Shown: positions 1-8,811, counted from the first letter of the stretch. The stretch is DNA of 64,000 nt from Blastocatellia bacterium AA13 (GCA_003222245.1 QHVH01000047.1:1-64000); one strand, 5' to 3'. Translations and numbers: made by a program. Notes: generated by a model from the letters alone, not told the origin.

Positions 1-525
1 CCCCGAAAAATCATCGACTTTCCCGGAGTGGTCTGCCGCCAGATCCTCAAGCCCGTCCCAATCTCCTAACAAGCTCACTTCATCAAACTGCGTGTCTCTT
101 CCCCCCAGCGTCGTTATTATCGCCGCCGACAGAGCCGACCCCGCGTTTATGTTCTCCGGTTCCCCAGCCTGCGGAGCGATCTCTCCACTCGCTCCTGATA
201 ACCTTCGCGCCAGCCCCTGGGTCGCCGACGTCGCTACCTGCTGGCTGAATGCCGTCATATCCTTCACGCCGGCCGGCCGATCAAAGCCCAGTCTGCTCAT
301 TACCTCCGTAGACTGACCGAGCTCCTCCATCCTCTTGTCCGGCCCAGCCGCTTCCGCCGTCACTTCCGGCGCCACTGGCCCCGCCGGCATCCCTGCCGTC
401 GTCGCCGCCTTCCCGGCGTACTCGTTGGCTTTCTTGGCTGCACCCACCGACCTCAGGCCGATTATTGGCGCGCTCACTGCCAACAGTGCCACCATCAAAG
501 TTACTACTAGCCTTCTTCTTTTCAT
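1..525 (-). CDS. Secreted protein, N-terminal part only (runs off the left edge)
   Basis: An open frame starts at the ATG at 525-523 and stays open for 175 codons to base 1, so only the N-terminus is inside the window. A GGAGA ribosome site lies at 533-537. The protein begins with MKRRR, then a hydrophobic stretch (VVTLMVALLAVSAPIIG) and a small-residue cleavage region, which is a classic signal peptide. The mature part is rich in Ala, Gly and Pro, then acidic, with the phrase LLGDWDGLEDLAADHSGKVD near the end of the visible part. I associate that phrase with large exported acidobacterial proteins, but this is memory and not a search. The function is unknown. Because the stop codon lies outside the window, total length and domains cannot be judged. 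Confidence 0.7.
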   Translation of the reverse strand, partial: MKRRRLVVTLMVALLAVSAPIIGLRSVGAAKKANEYAGKAATTAGMPAGPVAPEVTAEAAGPDKRMEELGQSTEVMSRLGFDRPAGVKDMTAFSQQVATSATQGLARRLSGASGEIAPQAGEPENINAGSALSAAIITTLGGRDTQFDEVSLLGDWDGLEDLAADHSGKVDDFSG

Positions 526-552
526 TATCGCTTCTCCGTTGTTAGCATCGAT

Positions 553-638
553 CCAGATTTAAAACTCCCAGACCAGATTTGGACTCCCAGACCAGATTTG
601 AAACTTCCAGATTTGAAACTCATTCCAGATTCGAACTC
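553..638. repeat. Degenerate intergenic minisatellite (five units)
   Basis: Five consecutive units begin with CCAGATT at 553, 573, 592, 607 and 625. They have a core close to CCAGATTTGAAACT and lengths of 20, 19, 15, 18 and 14 bases. The array sits just upstream of the secreted-protein gene at 1-525 and can be read without stops on the plus strand, but nothing suggests that it is translated. A related AT-rich tandem repeat occurs at 12392-12421. Confidence 0.75.
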
Positions 639-1083
639 GACCACACAGCCAAGAGCAGAAACCGCTTAGTCGGCCCCCGCAGGGTTAAGGAGCTTACCAG
701 TGCTTACAAACCCAACCGAAATTCATCAAAAGGGCCTGTCCCATTTTCAGTTGATTTACTTTACTAAACAATACCTGCAATATGCTGACCTGCATTACAA
801 GTAGATAGAACCAGAACAGAATCTACGCCGGTGCATTCCACGTGCCAATACTGAATAAAAGGGGAAGTTTAAATTTCTTTTTCTAAGAGATTTAATCACT
901 ACGCTTAAGCTTCCTTGGAGCGCTCTTCAAACCCGATAATGGAAATCAAGGTGGTATACTTTCTTTCCAGCAAATTGAGTAGTCAGTAGCTATTGGCACT
1001 CTAGTGTCCAAGTGAATTCAAGTCTCATTTCAGATTCAATTGCGACTTAACGCTTTTTCACGAAGCTTCATCGCTCCGCAATA
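639..1083. other. Non-coding stretch, AT-richer than its surroundings
   Basis: No credible gene is seen on either strand between the minisatellite and the end of the diguanylate cyclase gene. The base composition is visibly more AT-rich than in neighbouring genes. A TATACT hexamer at 953-958 has no convincing -35 partner and no gene following it. No hairpin with a U-run was recognised. Confidence 0.5.
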
Positions 1084-2070
1084 TTATTGAGCGTCGGCCG
1101 GACCGTACATAATTGAAGAAGGGTCGATCTCCTGAACCTCCGCAAGCACATCAAGCGCAGGGTCATAGAGGCAAGTTCTATTGCGTCCCGCCTCTTTCGC
1201 GCGGTACAACGCCTGGTCGGCTTTCTGGACCAATTCGAGAGCCCGGTTTCCGTCCTTCGGAAAGCAAGCCATTCCAATGCTGATTGTTATTCTCATCGTG
1301 CGCGAAGGGTCGCTTGTAGACGCGGGAAACTCAGTCTCCGCGACTTTCTCACGAATCTCTTCCGCCACGTCGAAAGCCCTATCAGAACCCTGCTTAAGGT
1401 AGGCCAGATATTCCTCGCCGCCATATCTTGCGGCCATATCGCTGCCCACAGTCTCTCCAATGATTCTGCCGACCTCGCGAATCACCTGACTGCCGACCAG
1501 GTGCCCCTTGCCGTCGTTGACCCTTTTAAAATGATCGAGATCCATCATTAATATGGATACCAGTTCAGGCACAGGGCTCGAAACCTGCCGCAATATCTCC
1601 CTGTCAAGATCCGCGAAGAGACTGCGACGAGATCGGAGGCCCGTCAGCTCGTCGCGTTGTATCATCTGATGTAAGCGATCCTGAAATTCCGCTTCGAACT
1701 CATCGAGCATTGCAAATTTGAGAAGATGCGTGCCGATCTTGATCTTGTCTCCATCCTGGAGCAACTGCTGCGATTTCACAGCCGAGCCGTTCAGAAAGGT
1801 TCCGTTCGTGGAGTCGTAATCGGACATATAGTATTCGGCGAAGCCTTCTTTAGTAGTCAATCGGATAATTTCCGCATGGTGGCGCGAAGCGATTTCGTCC
1901 CTTAGAACAAGGTCCGCTCCGCTTCCTCGTCCGATCACCGTGCGCTCTTGCTTGAGTTCAACCGACAGGCCGATGGACTGTCCCTGGAGAACGACAAGAA
2001 CCGGCCTCCTGGCTCCTGAATACAAAACTTCTCGAAGGTCGAGCTTTACTGTTCGCTCCGCGTCGTCCAA
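1084..2070 (-). CDS. FHA-GGDEF diguanylate cyclase
   Basis: A soluble 328-residue protein that should make cyclic di-GMP from two GTP. Residues ~20-115 form a forkhead-associated domain, which binds phosphothreonine, with the motifs GRGS, SRHHAE and NGTFLNG. Residues ~150-300 form a GGDEF domain whose active-site signature is GGEEY, a variant accepted in active cyclases. The usual inhibitory I-site RxxD, five residues before the signature, reads VGSD here, so product feedback by c-di-GMP is probably absent. There is no transmembrane segment. The FHA domain implies control by a Ser/Thr kinase; one is encoded at 42362-44512, but a link is only inference. The start is TTG at 2070, chosen because GGAG lies seven bases upstream and a good promoter (2094-2122) precedes it. 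Confidence 0.93.
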   Translation of the reverse strand: MDDAERTVKLDLREVLYSGARRPVLVVLQGQSIGLSVELKQERTVIGRGSGADLVLRDEIASRHHAEIIRLTTKEGFAEYYMSDYDSTNGTFLNGSAVKSQQLLQDGDKIKIGTHLLKFAMLDEFEAEFQDRLHQMIQRDELTGLRSRRSLFADLDREILRQVSSPVPELVSILMMDLDHFKRVNDGKGHLVGSQVIREVGRIIGETVGSDMAARYGGEEYLAYLKQGSDRAFDVAEEIREKVAETEFPASTSDPSRTMRITISIGMACFPKDGNRALELVQKADQALYRAKEAGRNRTCLYDPALDVLAEVQEIDPSSIMYGPADAQ

Positions 2071-2093
2071 TTACAGGCTCCTTGCGGGCTCAG

Positions 2094-2122
2094 AATATAT
2101 CAATACTGCCTAATCGACGCAA
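2094..2122 (-). promoter_or_regulatory. Sigma-70-type promoter of the FHA-GGDEF gene
   Basis: On the minus strand, TTGCGT (2122-2117), a 17-base spacer and TATATT (2099-2094) lie about 25 bases upstream of the TTG start. Spacing and hexamers fit a housekeeping promoter. It is divergent from the ribA promoter at 2174-2202. Confidence 0.55.
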
Positions 2123-2173
2123 TCGTACCTCGTTCCTCGTTCTCTTTCAGCGTTCTGTTCTCGTTTCACGTTC

Positions 2174-2202
2174 TTGACGCTGACGGTACGCGCCCATAGA
2201 AT
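2174..2202 (+). promoter_or_regulatory. Sigma-70-type promoter of ribA
   Basis: TTGACG (2174-2179), a 17-base spacer and TAGAAT (2197-2202). Transcription would begin near 2209, just before the GGAGG ribosome site at 2210-2214. This also rules out a translation start as early as 2174. Confidence 0.65.
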
Positions 2203-2218
2203 CGATATCGGAGGTATA

Positions 2219-2875
2219 GTGGATACCAACAAGGCACTCATGCAATCAGAGACTCAAGGAAAATATAAGGAATGCCCTAGCATAGTCCGAATCGCCGAGG
2301 CCAATCTTCCGACCGAGTTTGGTTGTTTTAAAATCATCGGCTTTATAAACGAAGTGAGCCGCGAGGAATTCGTCGCGCTGGTGAAATCCGGAAGTTCGGA
2401 CAAACCGCCGCTCGTTCGAATTCACTCTCAATGTCTTACCGGAGACGTTTTCCACTCCCTCAGATGTGATTGCGGAAGCCAGCTTCACTCGGCGATGAAG
2501 ACGATCGACGAGTATGGAGTGGGAGCCGTGGTATATCAACATCAGGAGGGACGCGGCATCGGCTTGATGAACAAGATTCGGGCGTATGCGCTGCAGGACG
2601 CCGGTCTTGACACCGTGGAAGCCAATCTCTCTCTCGGTTTTGAAGCGGATCTCCGGCACTATGAGTGCTGCGCCGAGGTTATTCGGCAACTGGGCTTTTC
2701 GCGGATTCGTTTGCTTTCAAACAATCCTGCAAAGGTGGACGCTCTGAGCGCGGCAGGCATCGACGTCGCCGAGCGCGTTTCGATCGAAGTAGTTCCACAC
2801 GCAAAGACGCTCAGTTATCTTAAAACCAAAAAGAACAAGATGGGTCACCTGTTCGAAAGACTCGAAGAAGAGTGA
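2219..2875 (+). CDS. ribA: GTP cyclohydrolase II
   Basis: Catalyses the first committed step of riboflavin synthesis, opening GTP to 2,5-diamino-6-ribosylamino-4(3H)-pyrimidinone 5'-phosphate with release of formate and diphosphate. The zinc-binding block is intact (C before LTGDVF, then the two cysteines of LRCDCGSQL). The strongly conserved stretches [17 protein letters not shown] and [11 protein letters not shown] are present. It is a stand-alone RibA without a fused RibB domain. The frame is open from 2174, but that region is the promoter. I place the start at GTG 2219 because GGAGG ends four bases upstream. ATG 2240 is an alternative giving 211 residues, nearer the usual ~200. No other riboflavin gene is adjacent, so it appears to be an isolated rib gene. 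Confidence 0.95.
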   Translation: MDTNKALMQSETQGKYKECPSIVRIAEANLPTEFGCFKIIGFINEVSREEFVALVKSGSSDKPPLVRIHSQCLTGDVFHSLRCDCGSQLHSAMKTIDEYGVGAVVYQHQEGRGIGLMNKIRAYALQDAGLDTVEANLSLGFEADLRHYECCAEVIRQLGFSRIRLLSNNPAKVDALSAAGIDVAERVSIEVVPHAKTLSYLKTKKNKMGHLFERLEEE

Positions 2876-2889
2876 TCCGGTCCTAGTCA

Positions 2890-3189
2890 ATGGCCAAACC
2901 TGCTATCGATGCGTTGACAACCGCGCTTGCGGGAAACCTTCTCGGCGCTGAAGGCAATCAGGTGAGAAAAGGCGTCTGGGAGAATTGTGTCTATTATGCC
3001 GGCGACGGATTCGTCTATCACCTAAGAGTGACAAAACACGGCAAAGGGCCCCGCGTGGAGATTGCCGGCAAGAGAGCGGTCGGAGAGTACCTGAGGTGGG
3101 TTGACGGCTTGTTCGCCCCCGGCCAGGTGCCGGATGAGAAAAATGCCGTTCATTTCAGAGCGGCGCGTGCGCTTCGTGAAATGCTATGA
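2890..3189 (+). CDS. Small hypothetical protein downstream of ribA
   Basis: A 99-residue soluble protein starting 14 bases after the ribA stop, so probably co-transcribed. It has no signal peptide or membrane segment and no motif that I recognise. It is basic overall and contains a VRKGVWENCVYYAGDGFVYHL core that could be a small beta-barrel or a beta-sheet. The ribosome site is weak. Codon usage looks like that of its neighbours, which supports a real gene. The function is unknown. Confidence 0.55.
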   Translation: MAKPAIDALTTALAGNLLGAEGNQVRKGVWENCVYYAGDGFVYHLRVTKHGKGPRVEIAGKRAVGEYLRWVDGLFAPGQVPDEKNAVHFRAARALREML

Positions 3190-3247
3190 TCCGCGGCCGT
3201 CCACATTCGACCTGAGGGCTTTTAACAGGATCATCAATTTCAGTTAT

Positions 3248-3490
3248 TCAACGCTGGAAAAAATCAGCGTTTTTGCGAATGAAGCTTTCCCATTTCGCCG
3301 GAACTTCCGATGAAATGAAGATGGCAGACACCGGACACGCCGGCTCGCAAGCTCCGCAGTCCGTGCACGTCGCCGGATCAATATACATTTGATCCTCCCT
3401 GGGACCGCCTTGTATGCAATCGACCGGGCAAACATCCACGCACGCGAGTTCCTTCGCACCTATGCAAGGTTGACAGATTACGTAAGCCAC
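3248..3490 (-). CDS. Ferredoxin, 7Fe (3Fe-4S/4Fe-4S) type
   Basis: An 80-residue soluble electron carrier. The N-terminal half has C-x7-C-x3-CP (CIGAKELACVDVCP), the arrangement typical of the Thermus/Azotobacter 7Fe ferredoxins. The second half carries the 4Fe-4S signature CTDCGACEPACP. The C-terminal helix PAKWESFIRKNADFF also matches that family. The start is GTG at 3490. It lies 38 bases after a close paralogue (3529-3786), with which it forms a tandem pair at the end of the complex I/aspartase gene row. Cluster type is inferred from cysteine spacing. The partner enzyme is not known; a ferredoxin-dependent oxidoreductase elsewhere is likely. Confidence 0.9.
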   Translation of the reverse strand: MAYVICQPCIGAKELACVDVCPVDCIQGGPREDQMYIDPATCTDCGACEPACPVSAIFISSEVPAKWESFIRKNADFFQR

Positions 3491-3528
3491 ACCACCGCTC
3501 GCCGTTTATTAGTTAATTCGCTATTGAT

Positions 3529-3786
3529 TTATTTATAATGATCCGCGTTTATAGCTATGAAGTTCTTCCACTGTTCGGGCGTGTCGTCCTCCGTAAAGAT
3601 CGCCTGCACCGGGCACGCTGGCTCGCAAGCTCCGCAATCGATGCATTCATCCGGGTGGATATACAGCATCTCCGCGGTCTCAAAATCTGCTTCGTCCTTA
3701 CGCGGGTGAATGCAGTCAACCGGACAAACGTCAACGCATGCAGTATCCTTCGTGCCTATGCAGGGTTCCGCAATTATATATGCCAT
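3529..3786 (-). CDS. Ferredoxin, 7Fe type, paralogue of the next gene
   Basis: An 85-residue ferredoxin with first-cluster motif CIGTKDTACVDVCP and second-cluster motif CIDCGACEPACP. An insertion of about five residues between the clusters (HPRKDEADFETAE) distinguishes it from the downstream copy. The open frame extends to 3837, but I take ATG 3786 because GGAGA lies four bases before it and MAYII matches the conserved N-terminus of the family. Tandem duplication of the ferredoxin is evident from the near-identical motifs. It probably works as a low-potential soluble carrier. Confidence 0.9.
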   Translation of the reverse strand: MAYIIAEPCIGTKDTACVDVCPVDCIHPRKDEADFETAEMLYIHPDECIDCGACEPACPVQAIFTEDDTPEQWKNFIAINADHYK

Positions 3787-3918
3787 GTTCTCTCCAAGTT
3801 CCTCCTTTTCGAAGCTGGGCCACAGATTGAATTGCAAAGGATTGGTACCCGGTTAATTTCGCCGATTTTTGAAAAAGAGTCAATGCCCAACTCACAACGC
3901 GTGATGATTTTCTACGGA

Positions 3919-5310
3919 TCATTCGGTCATGGATCGAATATCGAGGAGCGCGTCTATTTCAGCAGGCGAGAAGCTATCATCGCCGACCAACAGATCCCGT
4001 ATCGTCTTACCTGATTTAATCGACTCTTTCGCAAGCTCGGCCGCTTTCGCATAGCCGATCTTGGGACTCAATGCGGTCACCAAAGCCAGACTGTGCTCGG
4101 CATACCACTCCGCCCGCTCCCGGTTCGCCGTGATGCCCTCAACACAACGTGTCCGAAAGACGGCGATCGCATTGGTCAGTATTCTGAGCGACGTTAAAAG
4201 GTTAAGCGCAACGACGGGCATCATCACGTTGAGCTCGAGCTGGCCCGCCTGCGCCGCAAGCGCGATGGCAGTATCGTTTCCGATTACCTGAAAACAAACC
4301 ATATTGAGCATCTCGGCCATCACGGGATTGACTTTGCCCGGCATTATGGATGATCCGGGCTGAACCGGCGGCAGGTTGATCTCCGCCAAACCGGTGTTTG
4401 GACCCGAGCTGAGCAGGCGCAGATCGTTCGCGATTCGAATGAGGTCTATCGCAAGCACCCTCAGGGCTCCGGACAAATTCACAAATGGCGCGAGACTCTG
4501 CATCGCGGCGAAGTAGTCGCCGGCGGCGCGCAGGTCATATCCGGTAATCGACCGCAACTCTTCTACGACCTTGGAGCGATATTCCGGCGAAGTGTTCAAT
4601 CCGGTGCCAACCGCGCTTCCGCCGAGGCCCACTTCCAGGAGTTCGAAAGCTGCCGACGCCATTCGCGTGCTTCCATGCTCGACGGCGGCCCCATATGCTC
4701 CAAACTCCTGACCAAGCCTGATAGGAACCGCATCTTGAAGATGAGTTCGTCCCGACTTTATCACGTCATCGAATTCGACCGTCTTCTCGGCAAGCGAATG
4801 GCTTAGCTGGTTGATCTCAGGAATCAGCCGGGACACAAGATTGAACGCCGCCAGTCGCATCGCCGTCGGAAACACGTCGTTCGTCGATTGCCCGTAATTG
4901 ACGTGATCGTTCGGGTGCACTATTGAATAGTCGCCCTTGCTGCCGCCCAGTATCTCGATCGCACGATTAGCCAGGACTTCATTTGTGTTCATATGGTGGG
5001 AGGTCCCGGCGCCCGCCTGAAACGGGTCGACCACAAACTGATCAAGCAGACTGCCGGACAACACCTCATCGGCTGCCGTTTCGATCGCGGCCGCAAATCT
5101 CTGATCGAGCACACCCAAGAACCGATTTGTGCGAGCCGCCGCTTTCTTGATTTGGACGGTTGCGATTACGAGTTCGGGAAAAGGCTTCCACCCGGAGATG
5201 GGAAAATTCTCTATCGCCCTTAGCGTCTGAATACCCCAGTAGACATCAGAAGGAACTTCGCGTTTACCGAGCGAGTCACTCTCAATCCTGCTGTGGCTCG
5301 AAGGTGACAT
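3919..5310 (-). CDS. aspA: Aspartate ammonia-lyase (aspartase)
   Basis: A 463-residue member of the fumarase/aspartase superfamily, of normal length. It interconverts L-aspartate with fumarate and ammonia. The signature GSSIMPGKVNP (catalytic loop) is complete. HMNTNEVLANRA, HPNDHVNYGQSTND and SGRTHLQDAVP are the other conserved active-site blocks. I favour aspartase over fumarase because of the wording around NMVCFQVIGND and MNTNEV, but the two families are close and substrate cannot be proved from sequence. Its start overlaps the end of nuoI by 29 bases, so it is read through from the complex I operon. This is an unusual partnership that would link fumarate supply to respiration. Confidence 0.88.
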   Translation of the reverse strand: MSPSSHSRIESDSLGKREVPSDVYWGIQTLRAIENFPISGWKPFPELVIATVQIKKAAARTNRFLGVLDQRFAAAIETAADEVLSGSLLDQFVVDPFQAGAGTSHHMNTNEVLANRAIEILGGSKGDYSIVHPNDHVNYGQSTNDVFPTAMRLAAFNLVSRLIPEINQLSHSLAEKTVEFDDVIKSGRTHLQDAVPIRLGQEFGAYGAAVEHGSTRMASAAFELLEVGLGGSAVGTGLNTSPEYRSKVVEELRSITGYDLRAAGDYFAAMQSLAPFVNLSGALRVLAIDLIRIANDLRLLSSGPNTGLAEINLPPVQPGSSIMPGKVNPVMAEMLNMVCFQVIGNDTAIALAAQAGQLELNVMMPVVALNLLTSLRILTNAIAVFRTRCVEGITANRERAEWYAEHSLALVTALSPKIGYAKAAELAKESIKSGKTIRDLLVGDDSFSPAEIDALLDIRSMTE

Positions 5311-5935
5311 GGGGGATCATCTCCACATTTTCCTTTAGAGTGATGCGGCCCGCCATTCGGATAGCAGGCTTGGCTTCGGGCGTAACCGCAAGGACGCTGT
5401 CGACCAGTTTCTCATTGGGGCGGAATCCGAGGCCGAACTCCTTCAGTTCCGGACGCCGCATAAGGCGTTCGATGCCCCATACCGTCTCTTCACGTCCAAG
5501 AGCGCAGATTTCGCTCTCCTTCGACATGATAATCGCCTCTTCGGGGCATGCTTCTACACAATAGCCGCAGAAAACGCACCTCAGCATATCGATGTCGAAT
5601 CGAGTGGGAACTTTCTCGATTAGCGGATCCGGATGCTCTCCTGGCTCGATGTAAATGCAGTCGGCTGGACAGGCTGTCGCGCACATATAGCATGCCACGC
5701 ATCGCGGGCTTCCATCCTGTCGCGCGGTCAATATGTGAGCGCCGCGATAGCGATCCGAATAACGACGGCGTTCTTCCGGGTAGTTTATAGTGGGGCTGAT
5801 TTGGCCGGTCAGATTCTGCGCCATTCGCGAAATCGTCAATTTCATGCCGACGAGCGGCCCAAGCACTTCCTTCGCGAACGACGATTCGCGCTGGGCTCGG
5901 TCACTGACATTGACTACTTTGGCCTGCTTTTTCAT
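5282..5935 (-). CDS. nuoI: NADH-quinone oxidoreductase subunit I
   Basis: The peripheral-arm subunit of complex I that carries clusters N6a and N6b and passes electrons towards N2. Both 4Fe-4S motifs are visible: CVACYMCATACPADC and CVFCGYCVEACPEEA. At 217 residues it is slightly longer than the usual 160-190 because of N- and C-terminal extensions. It overlaps nuoG by four bases (ATGA type), indicating translational coupling, and overlaps aspA downstream. Among the peripheral genes it is the last, and nuoH, its usual neighbour, is in the other complex I locus. Confidence 0.96.
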   Translation of the reverse strand: MKKQAKVVNVSDRAQRESSFAKEVLGPLVGMKLTISRMAQNLTGQISPTINYPEERRRYSDRYRGAHILTARQDGSPRCVACYMCATACPADCIYIEPGEHPDPLIEKVPTRFDIDMLRCVFCGYCVEACPEEAIIMSKESEICALGREETVWGIERLMRRPELKEFGLGFRPNEKLVDSVLAVTPEAKPAIRMAGRITLKENVEMIPHVTFEPQQD

Positions 5936-7560
5936 AGCGCTCCGTTGGTGGAAATCAAAGCTCCCTGTGAGTAAACCGAGTCGAGGTCAATGCCTGCAAA
6001 TGCCGATACCGCCTGTTTCATGTCCGATAGTACGTCGGTGGACGACGACCAGACCGAAGTATCGCCCGATGCTTCGAGCAATGCCGCAAGGAGGCTCCAC
6101 GCGGGCTGGGCGTCTCCGGGCGGATTGATCGCCTGGAGAGCCGCCTGCACGCGGCTCTGGTAGTTGGTATAGGTGCCTTCTTCTTCGGTCCATGCCGCTA
6201 CCGGCAAGAGGACGCCCGCATCGGTCTGCCAGTCTGCTTTGTGCGCGGCAAACAACACCGAGAATTCCAGCAACGAGACAAGCTCCGCGATTCTGGCCTC
6301 AGCGAGCGCATCGGTCTCTCTTGTGACAAGAGGCTTATAATAAAGGATGACCGCCGCTTTGATTTTTCCCTCCCTGGCCTTCGAAATTGCCCCTTCTATT
6401 CCCCCGATTTCGTCGCCCGCGAAGCCGAGCGCCAGAGCGCCCATTGAGTTGGGATGTTTATCGAATCGCCGTAATATTTTGTCTTCGGGCTCGAGCGCCT
6501 TCCGATCCTCGGAGTCCAGCCTAAACTCCAATTGATCTCCGCCGAGCTGCCCTTTGACATAGCGAGCGAGCAGAAAGAGGGCCTCGTTTGTAGCCGAAGC
6601 GGACCCGACTCCCAGAATTGCGGCGCCGCCATATTTTCTGGCCGCTTCTCTAAGCCCGGTGTTCGCGGCGTCCAGCGCCTCGCCAAGGGAGGCGGGCGCC
6701 TGCATTCCATCGCGCCCTTTTATCAAAGCGCGCCGAACGCGCTCGCCCCTTCCGATCTCGTGTATGCTGAGGCGGCCTTCATCGCACAGCCAGCTTTTGT
6801 TCACGTCCGGATTGCGGCGGGGTATCATCCGAAAAATCGCTCCATCCCGATGATCGATCCTCGCGTTGCAGCCGGTCGAGCAGCCCGCGCAGACCGAATC
6901 GGTGCTGTGCAGAAACCACACCCGGCATTTGAATCGGAAGTCTCGCGAGGTGAGCGCGCCGACCGGGCAGATATCAACGACGTTGCCGGAGTATGGATTC
7001 AGGATCGGCCGATCCTCGAAGGTTCCGATTTCAACGTGATCGCCGCGGCCGAAGAACTGCAATTCGCCCGTGCCTGTAACGTGGTCGCAGAATCTTATGC
7101 AGCGCGAACACAGCACGCATCTTTCGGTGTCGAGCACGACCATCGGACCAAGATCGATTACCTTGCGCTTGCGCACTTTCATTTCGAGAGGAATCTCGCT
7201 CGTGTGCAAGCCGTACACCATGTAGTAGTCCTGAAGGCGGCACTCGCCTGCCTGATCGCAAACCGGGCAGTCAACCGGATGATTCACAAGCAGGAATTCA
7301 AGCACCCCTCTGACCGCCTCTTTCACGCGCTCGTTGTGCGTGTTGACTACCATCCCCTCGCTCACCGAGGTGGCGCAGGCCGGAGTCAGCTTAGGCATCT
7401 TTTCGACTTCAACAAGACACATGCGGCAGTTGCCGTCGACCGGGAGATCCTGGTGATAGCAATAGTGCGGAATCTCAATACCGGCTTCGGCGGCCGCTTG
7501 AATGATCATCGCGCCGTCGCGGGCTTCGATTTCTCTATCGTTGATGGTGAGCTTTGGCAT
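5932..7560 (-). CDS. nuoG: NADH-quinone oxidoreductase subunit G
   Basis: A 542-residue iron-sulfur subunit of the NADH dehydrogenase module. In order it has the 2Fe-2S site (C..C..C in NCRMCLVEV and PACAT), the His-ligated 4Fe-4S site HPVDCPVCDQAGEC, the 4Fe-4S site CVLCSRCIRFC with a distant CP, and then CAGCSTGC followed 27 residues later by WLC. The last set has the spacing of the off-pathway N7 cluster found in only some bacteria. The molybdopterin-oxidoreductase-like C-terminal half is short, so the protein is smaller than the ~680-900-residue versions. The stop lies four bases into nuoI, and three bases separate nuoF from its start. Confidence 0.95.
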   Translation of the reverse strand: MPKLTINDREIEARDGAMIIQAAAEAGIEIPHYCYHQDLPVDGNCRMCLVEVEKMPKLTPACATSVSEGMVVNTHNERVKEAVRGVLEFLLVNHPVDCPVCDQAGECRLQDYYMVYGLHTSEIPLEMKVRKRKVIDLGPMVVLDTERCVLCSRCIRFCDHVTGTGELQFFGRGDHVEIGTFEDRPILNPYSGNVVDICPVGALTSRDFRFKCRVWFLHSTDSVCAGCSTGCNARIDHRDGAIFRMIPRRNPDVNKSWLCDEGRLSIHEIGRGERVRRALIKGRDGMQAPASLGEALDAANTGLREAARKYGGAAILGVGSASATNEALFLLARYVKGQLGGDQLEFRLDSEDRKALEPEDKILRRFDKHPNSMGALALGFAGDEIGGIEGAISKAREGKIKAAVILYYKPLVTRETDALAEARIAELVSLLEFSVLFAAHKADWQTDAGVLLPVAAWTEEEGTYTNYQSRVQAALQAINPPGDAQPAWSLLAALLEASGDTSVWSSSTDVLSDMKQAVSAFAGIDLDSVYSQGALISTNGAL

Positions 7561-7563
7561 TAA

Positions 7564-8811
7564 TCAATGTCCGTTGCAGAAATCTTCAAACTCGTTTCTG
7601 AATTTATTAACGAAGCTGCGAATCGGCATCACATCGGCGTCGGCAAGAGGACAGATCGTCTTGCCTTCCATCATATTGGCGATTTTCAGGAGAAGTTCCA
7701 GATCCGAGCGCTTTCCCTTCCCCGCTACTATATTTCTCAGGATCTTTGCTGCCCAACCGGTTCCTTCCCGGCAGGGCGTACACTGGCCGCACGATTCGTG
7801 AGCATAAAAATCGGCTATGACGGAAAGAACTTCGGGCATCTTCGTCGTCTCATCGAAGACAATCACTCCGCCCGAGCCCAGCATCGATCCGGCTTTGGCC
7901 AGCGACTCGTAATCGAGCACTACCGATTCACATTCCTGGGCCGTCAGCACGGGCACGGAGGAGCCTCCGGGTATGACCGCTTTCAGTTTTCGGCCGTTCG
8001 GAATTCCGCCCGATTCATTTTTGATGAAGTCGAGCAGCGGGTAGCCCATTTCAACTTCATAGACTCCCGGTTTGTTTACGTGGCCTGAAACCGAGAACAG
8101 TTTCGTGCCCTTGCTTTTCTCGGTTCCCATCGAAGCGTACGCCGCCGCTCCGTTCTGAATGATCCAGGGAACCGCGCAAAGCGTCTCGACGTTGTTGACG
8201 ACCGTGGGCGAAGCGAGGAAGCCGGAGACGGCCGGAAACGGCGGCTTCAACCGGGGATATCCGCGATAGCCTTCGAGTGATTCTATAAGCGCGGTTTCTT
8301 CGCCGCAGATATAGGCCCCCTCGCCGAGATGAAGAAAAATATCCAGAGCGAAATCGCGGCCCATCAACGATGGTCCGAGAATCTTGGCTTCATACGCCTC
8401 ATCGAGCGCCTTCTGAAGAATGTGGGCGATGAACTCGTACTCGCCGCGCAGATAGATGTAAGACAAATGGCAATTGAGTGCGTAGCACGCGATCGCCATG
8501 CCTTCAATCAGAAGATGGGGATCGCGCTCCATCAAGAGCCGATCCTTGAAGGTGCCGGGCTCGCTTTCGTCGGCGTTGCACAGGAGGTATGTCGGCTTTG
8601 GCGAATTCCGCGGAACGAATCCCCACTTCATTCCGGTTGGAAATCCGGCGCCGCCGCGTCCTCGCAGTCCGCTGGCTTTGACCTCTTCGATGACGGCAGC
8701 CTGATCGAGCTTCAGCGCCTTCTCGAGCCCGCGATAGCCGCCGGATGCGCGATAGGTCTCGAGCTTCACCTGCTCCGGCCTGTCTATGTTCGACAGCAGT
8801 ACCTTAGTCAT
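7564..8811 (-). CDS. nuoF: NADH-quinone oxidoreductase subunit F (NADH- and FMN-binding)
   Basis: A 415-residue subunit that oxidises NADH through FMN and passes electrons to cluster N3. Visible landmarks are the glycine-rich nucleotide site GLRGRGGAGFPTG, the FMN-binding CNADESEPGTFKDR, the EGAYICGEETALIES block and the N3 ligands CGQCTPCREG plus a later Cys in TICPLAD. Length is normal. It overlaps nuoE by eight bases, consistent with coupled translation in the order E-F-G-I. Confidence 0.97.
   Translation of the reverse strand: MTKVLLSNIDRPEQVKLETYRASGGYRGLEKALKLDQAAVIEEVKASGLRGRGGAGFPTGMKWGFVPRNSPKPTYLLCNADESEPGTFKDRLLMERDPHLLIEGMAIACYALNCHLSYIYLRGEYEFIAHILQKALDEAYEAKILGPSLMGRDFALDIFLHLGEGAYICGEETALIESLEGYRGYPRLKPPFPAVSGFLASPTVVNNVETLCAVPWIIQNGAAAYASMGTEKSKGTKLFSVSGHVNKPGVYEVEMGYPLLDFIKNESGGIPNGRKLKAVIPGGSSVPVLTAQECESVVLDYESLAKAGSMLGSGGVIVFDETTKMPEVLSVIADFYAHESCGQCTPCREGTGWAAKILRNIVAGKGKRSDLELLLKIANMMEGKTICPLADADVMPIRSFVNKFRNEFEDFCNGH

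Noticed and set aside
553-638. Repeat array considered as a CRISPR array
   Set aside because: Units are only 14-20 bases with no distinct spacers of constant length, and no cas gene is near.
579-767. A short plus-strand frame across the minisatellite
   Set aside because: Low-complexity repeat translation without a ribosome site.
2174-2218. ATG 2174 as the ribA start
   Set aside because: It lies within a clear -35/-10 promoter; GTG 2219 has a GGAGG site.
6532-7563. A 343-codon plus-strand frame antisense to nuoG
   Set aside because: It is the mirror of a confidently identified gene and shows no domain or ribosome site.
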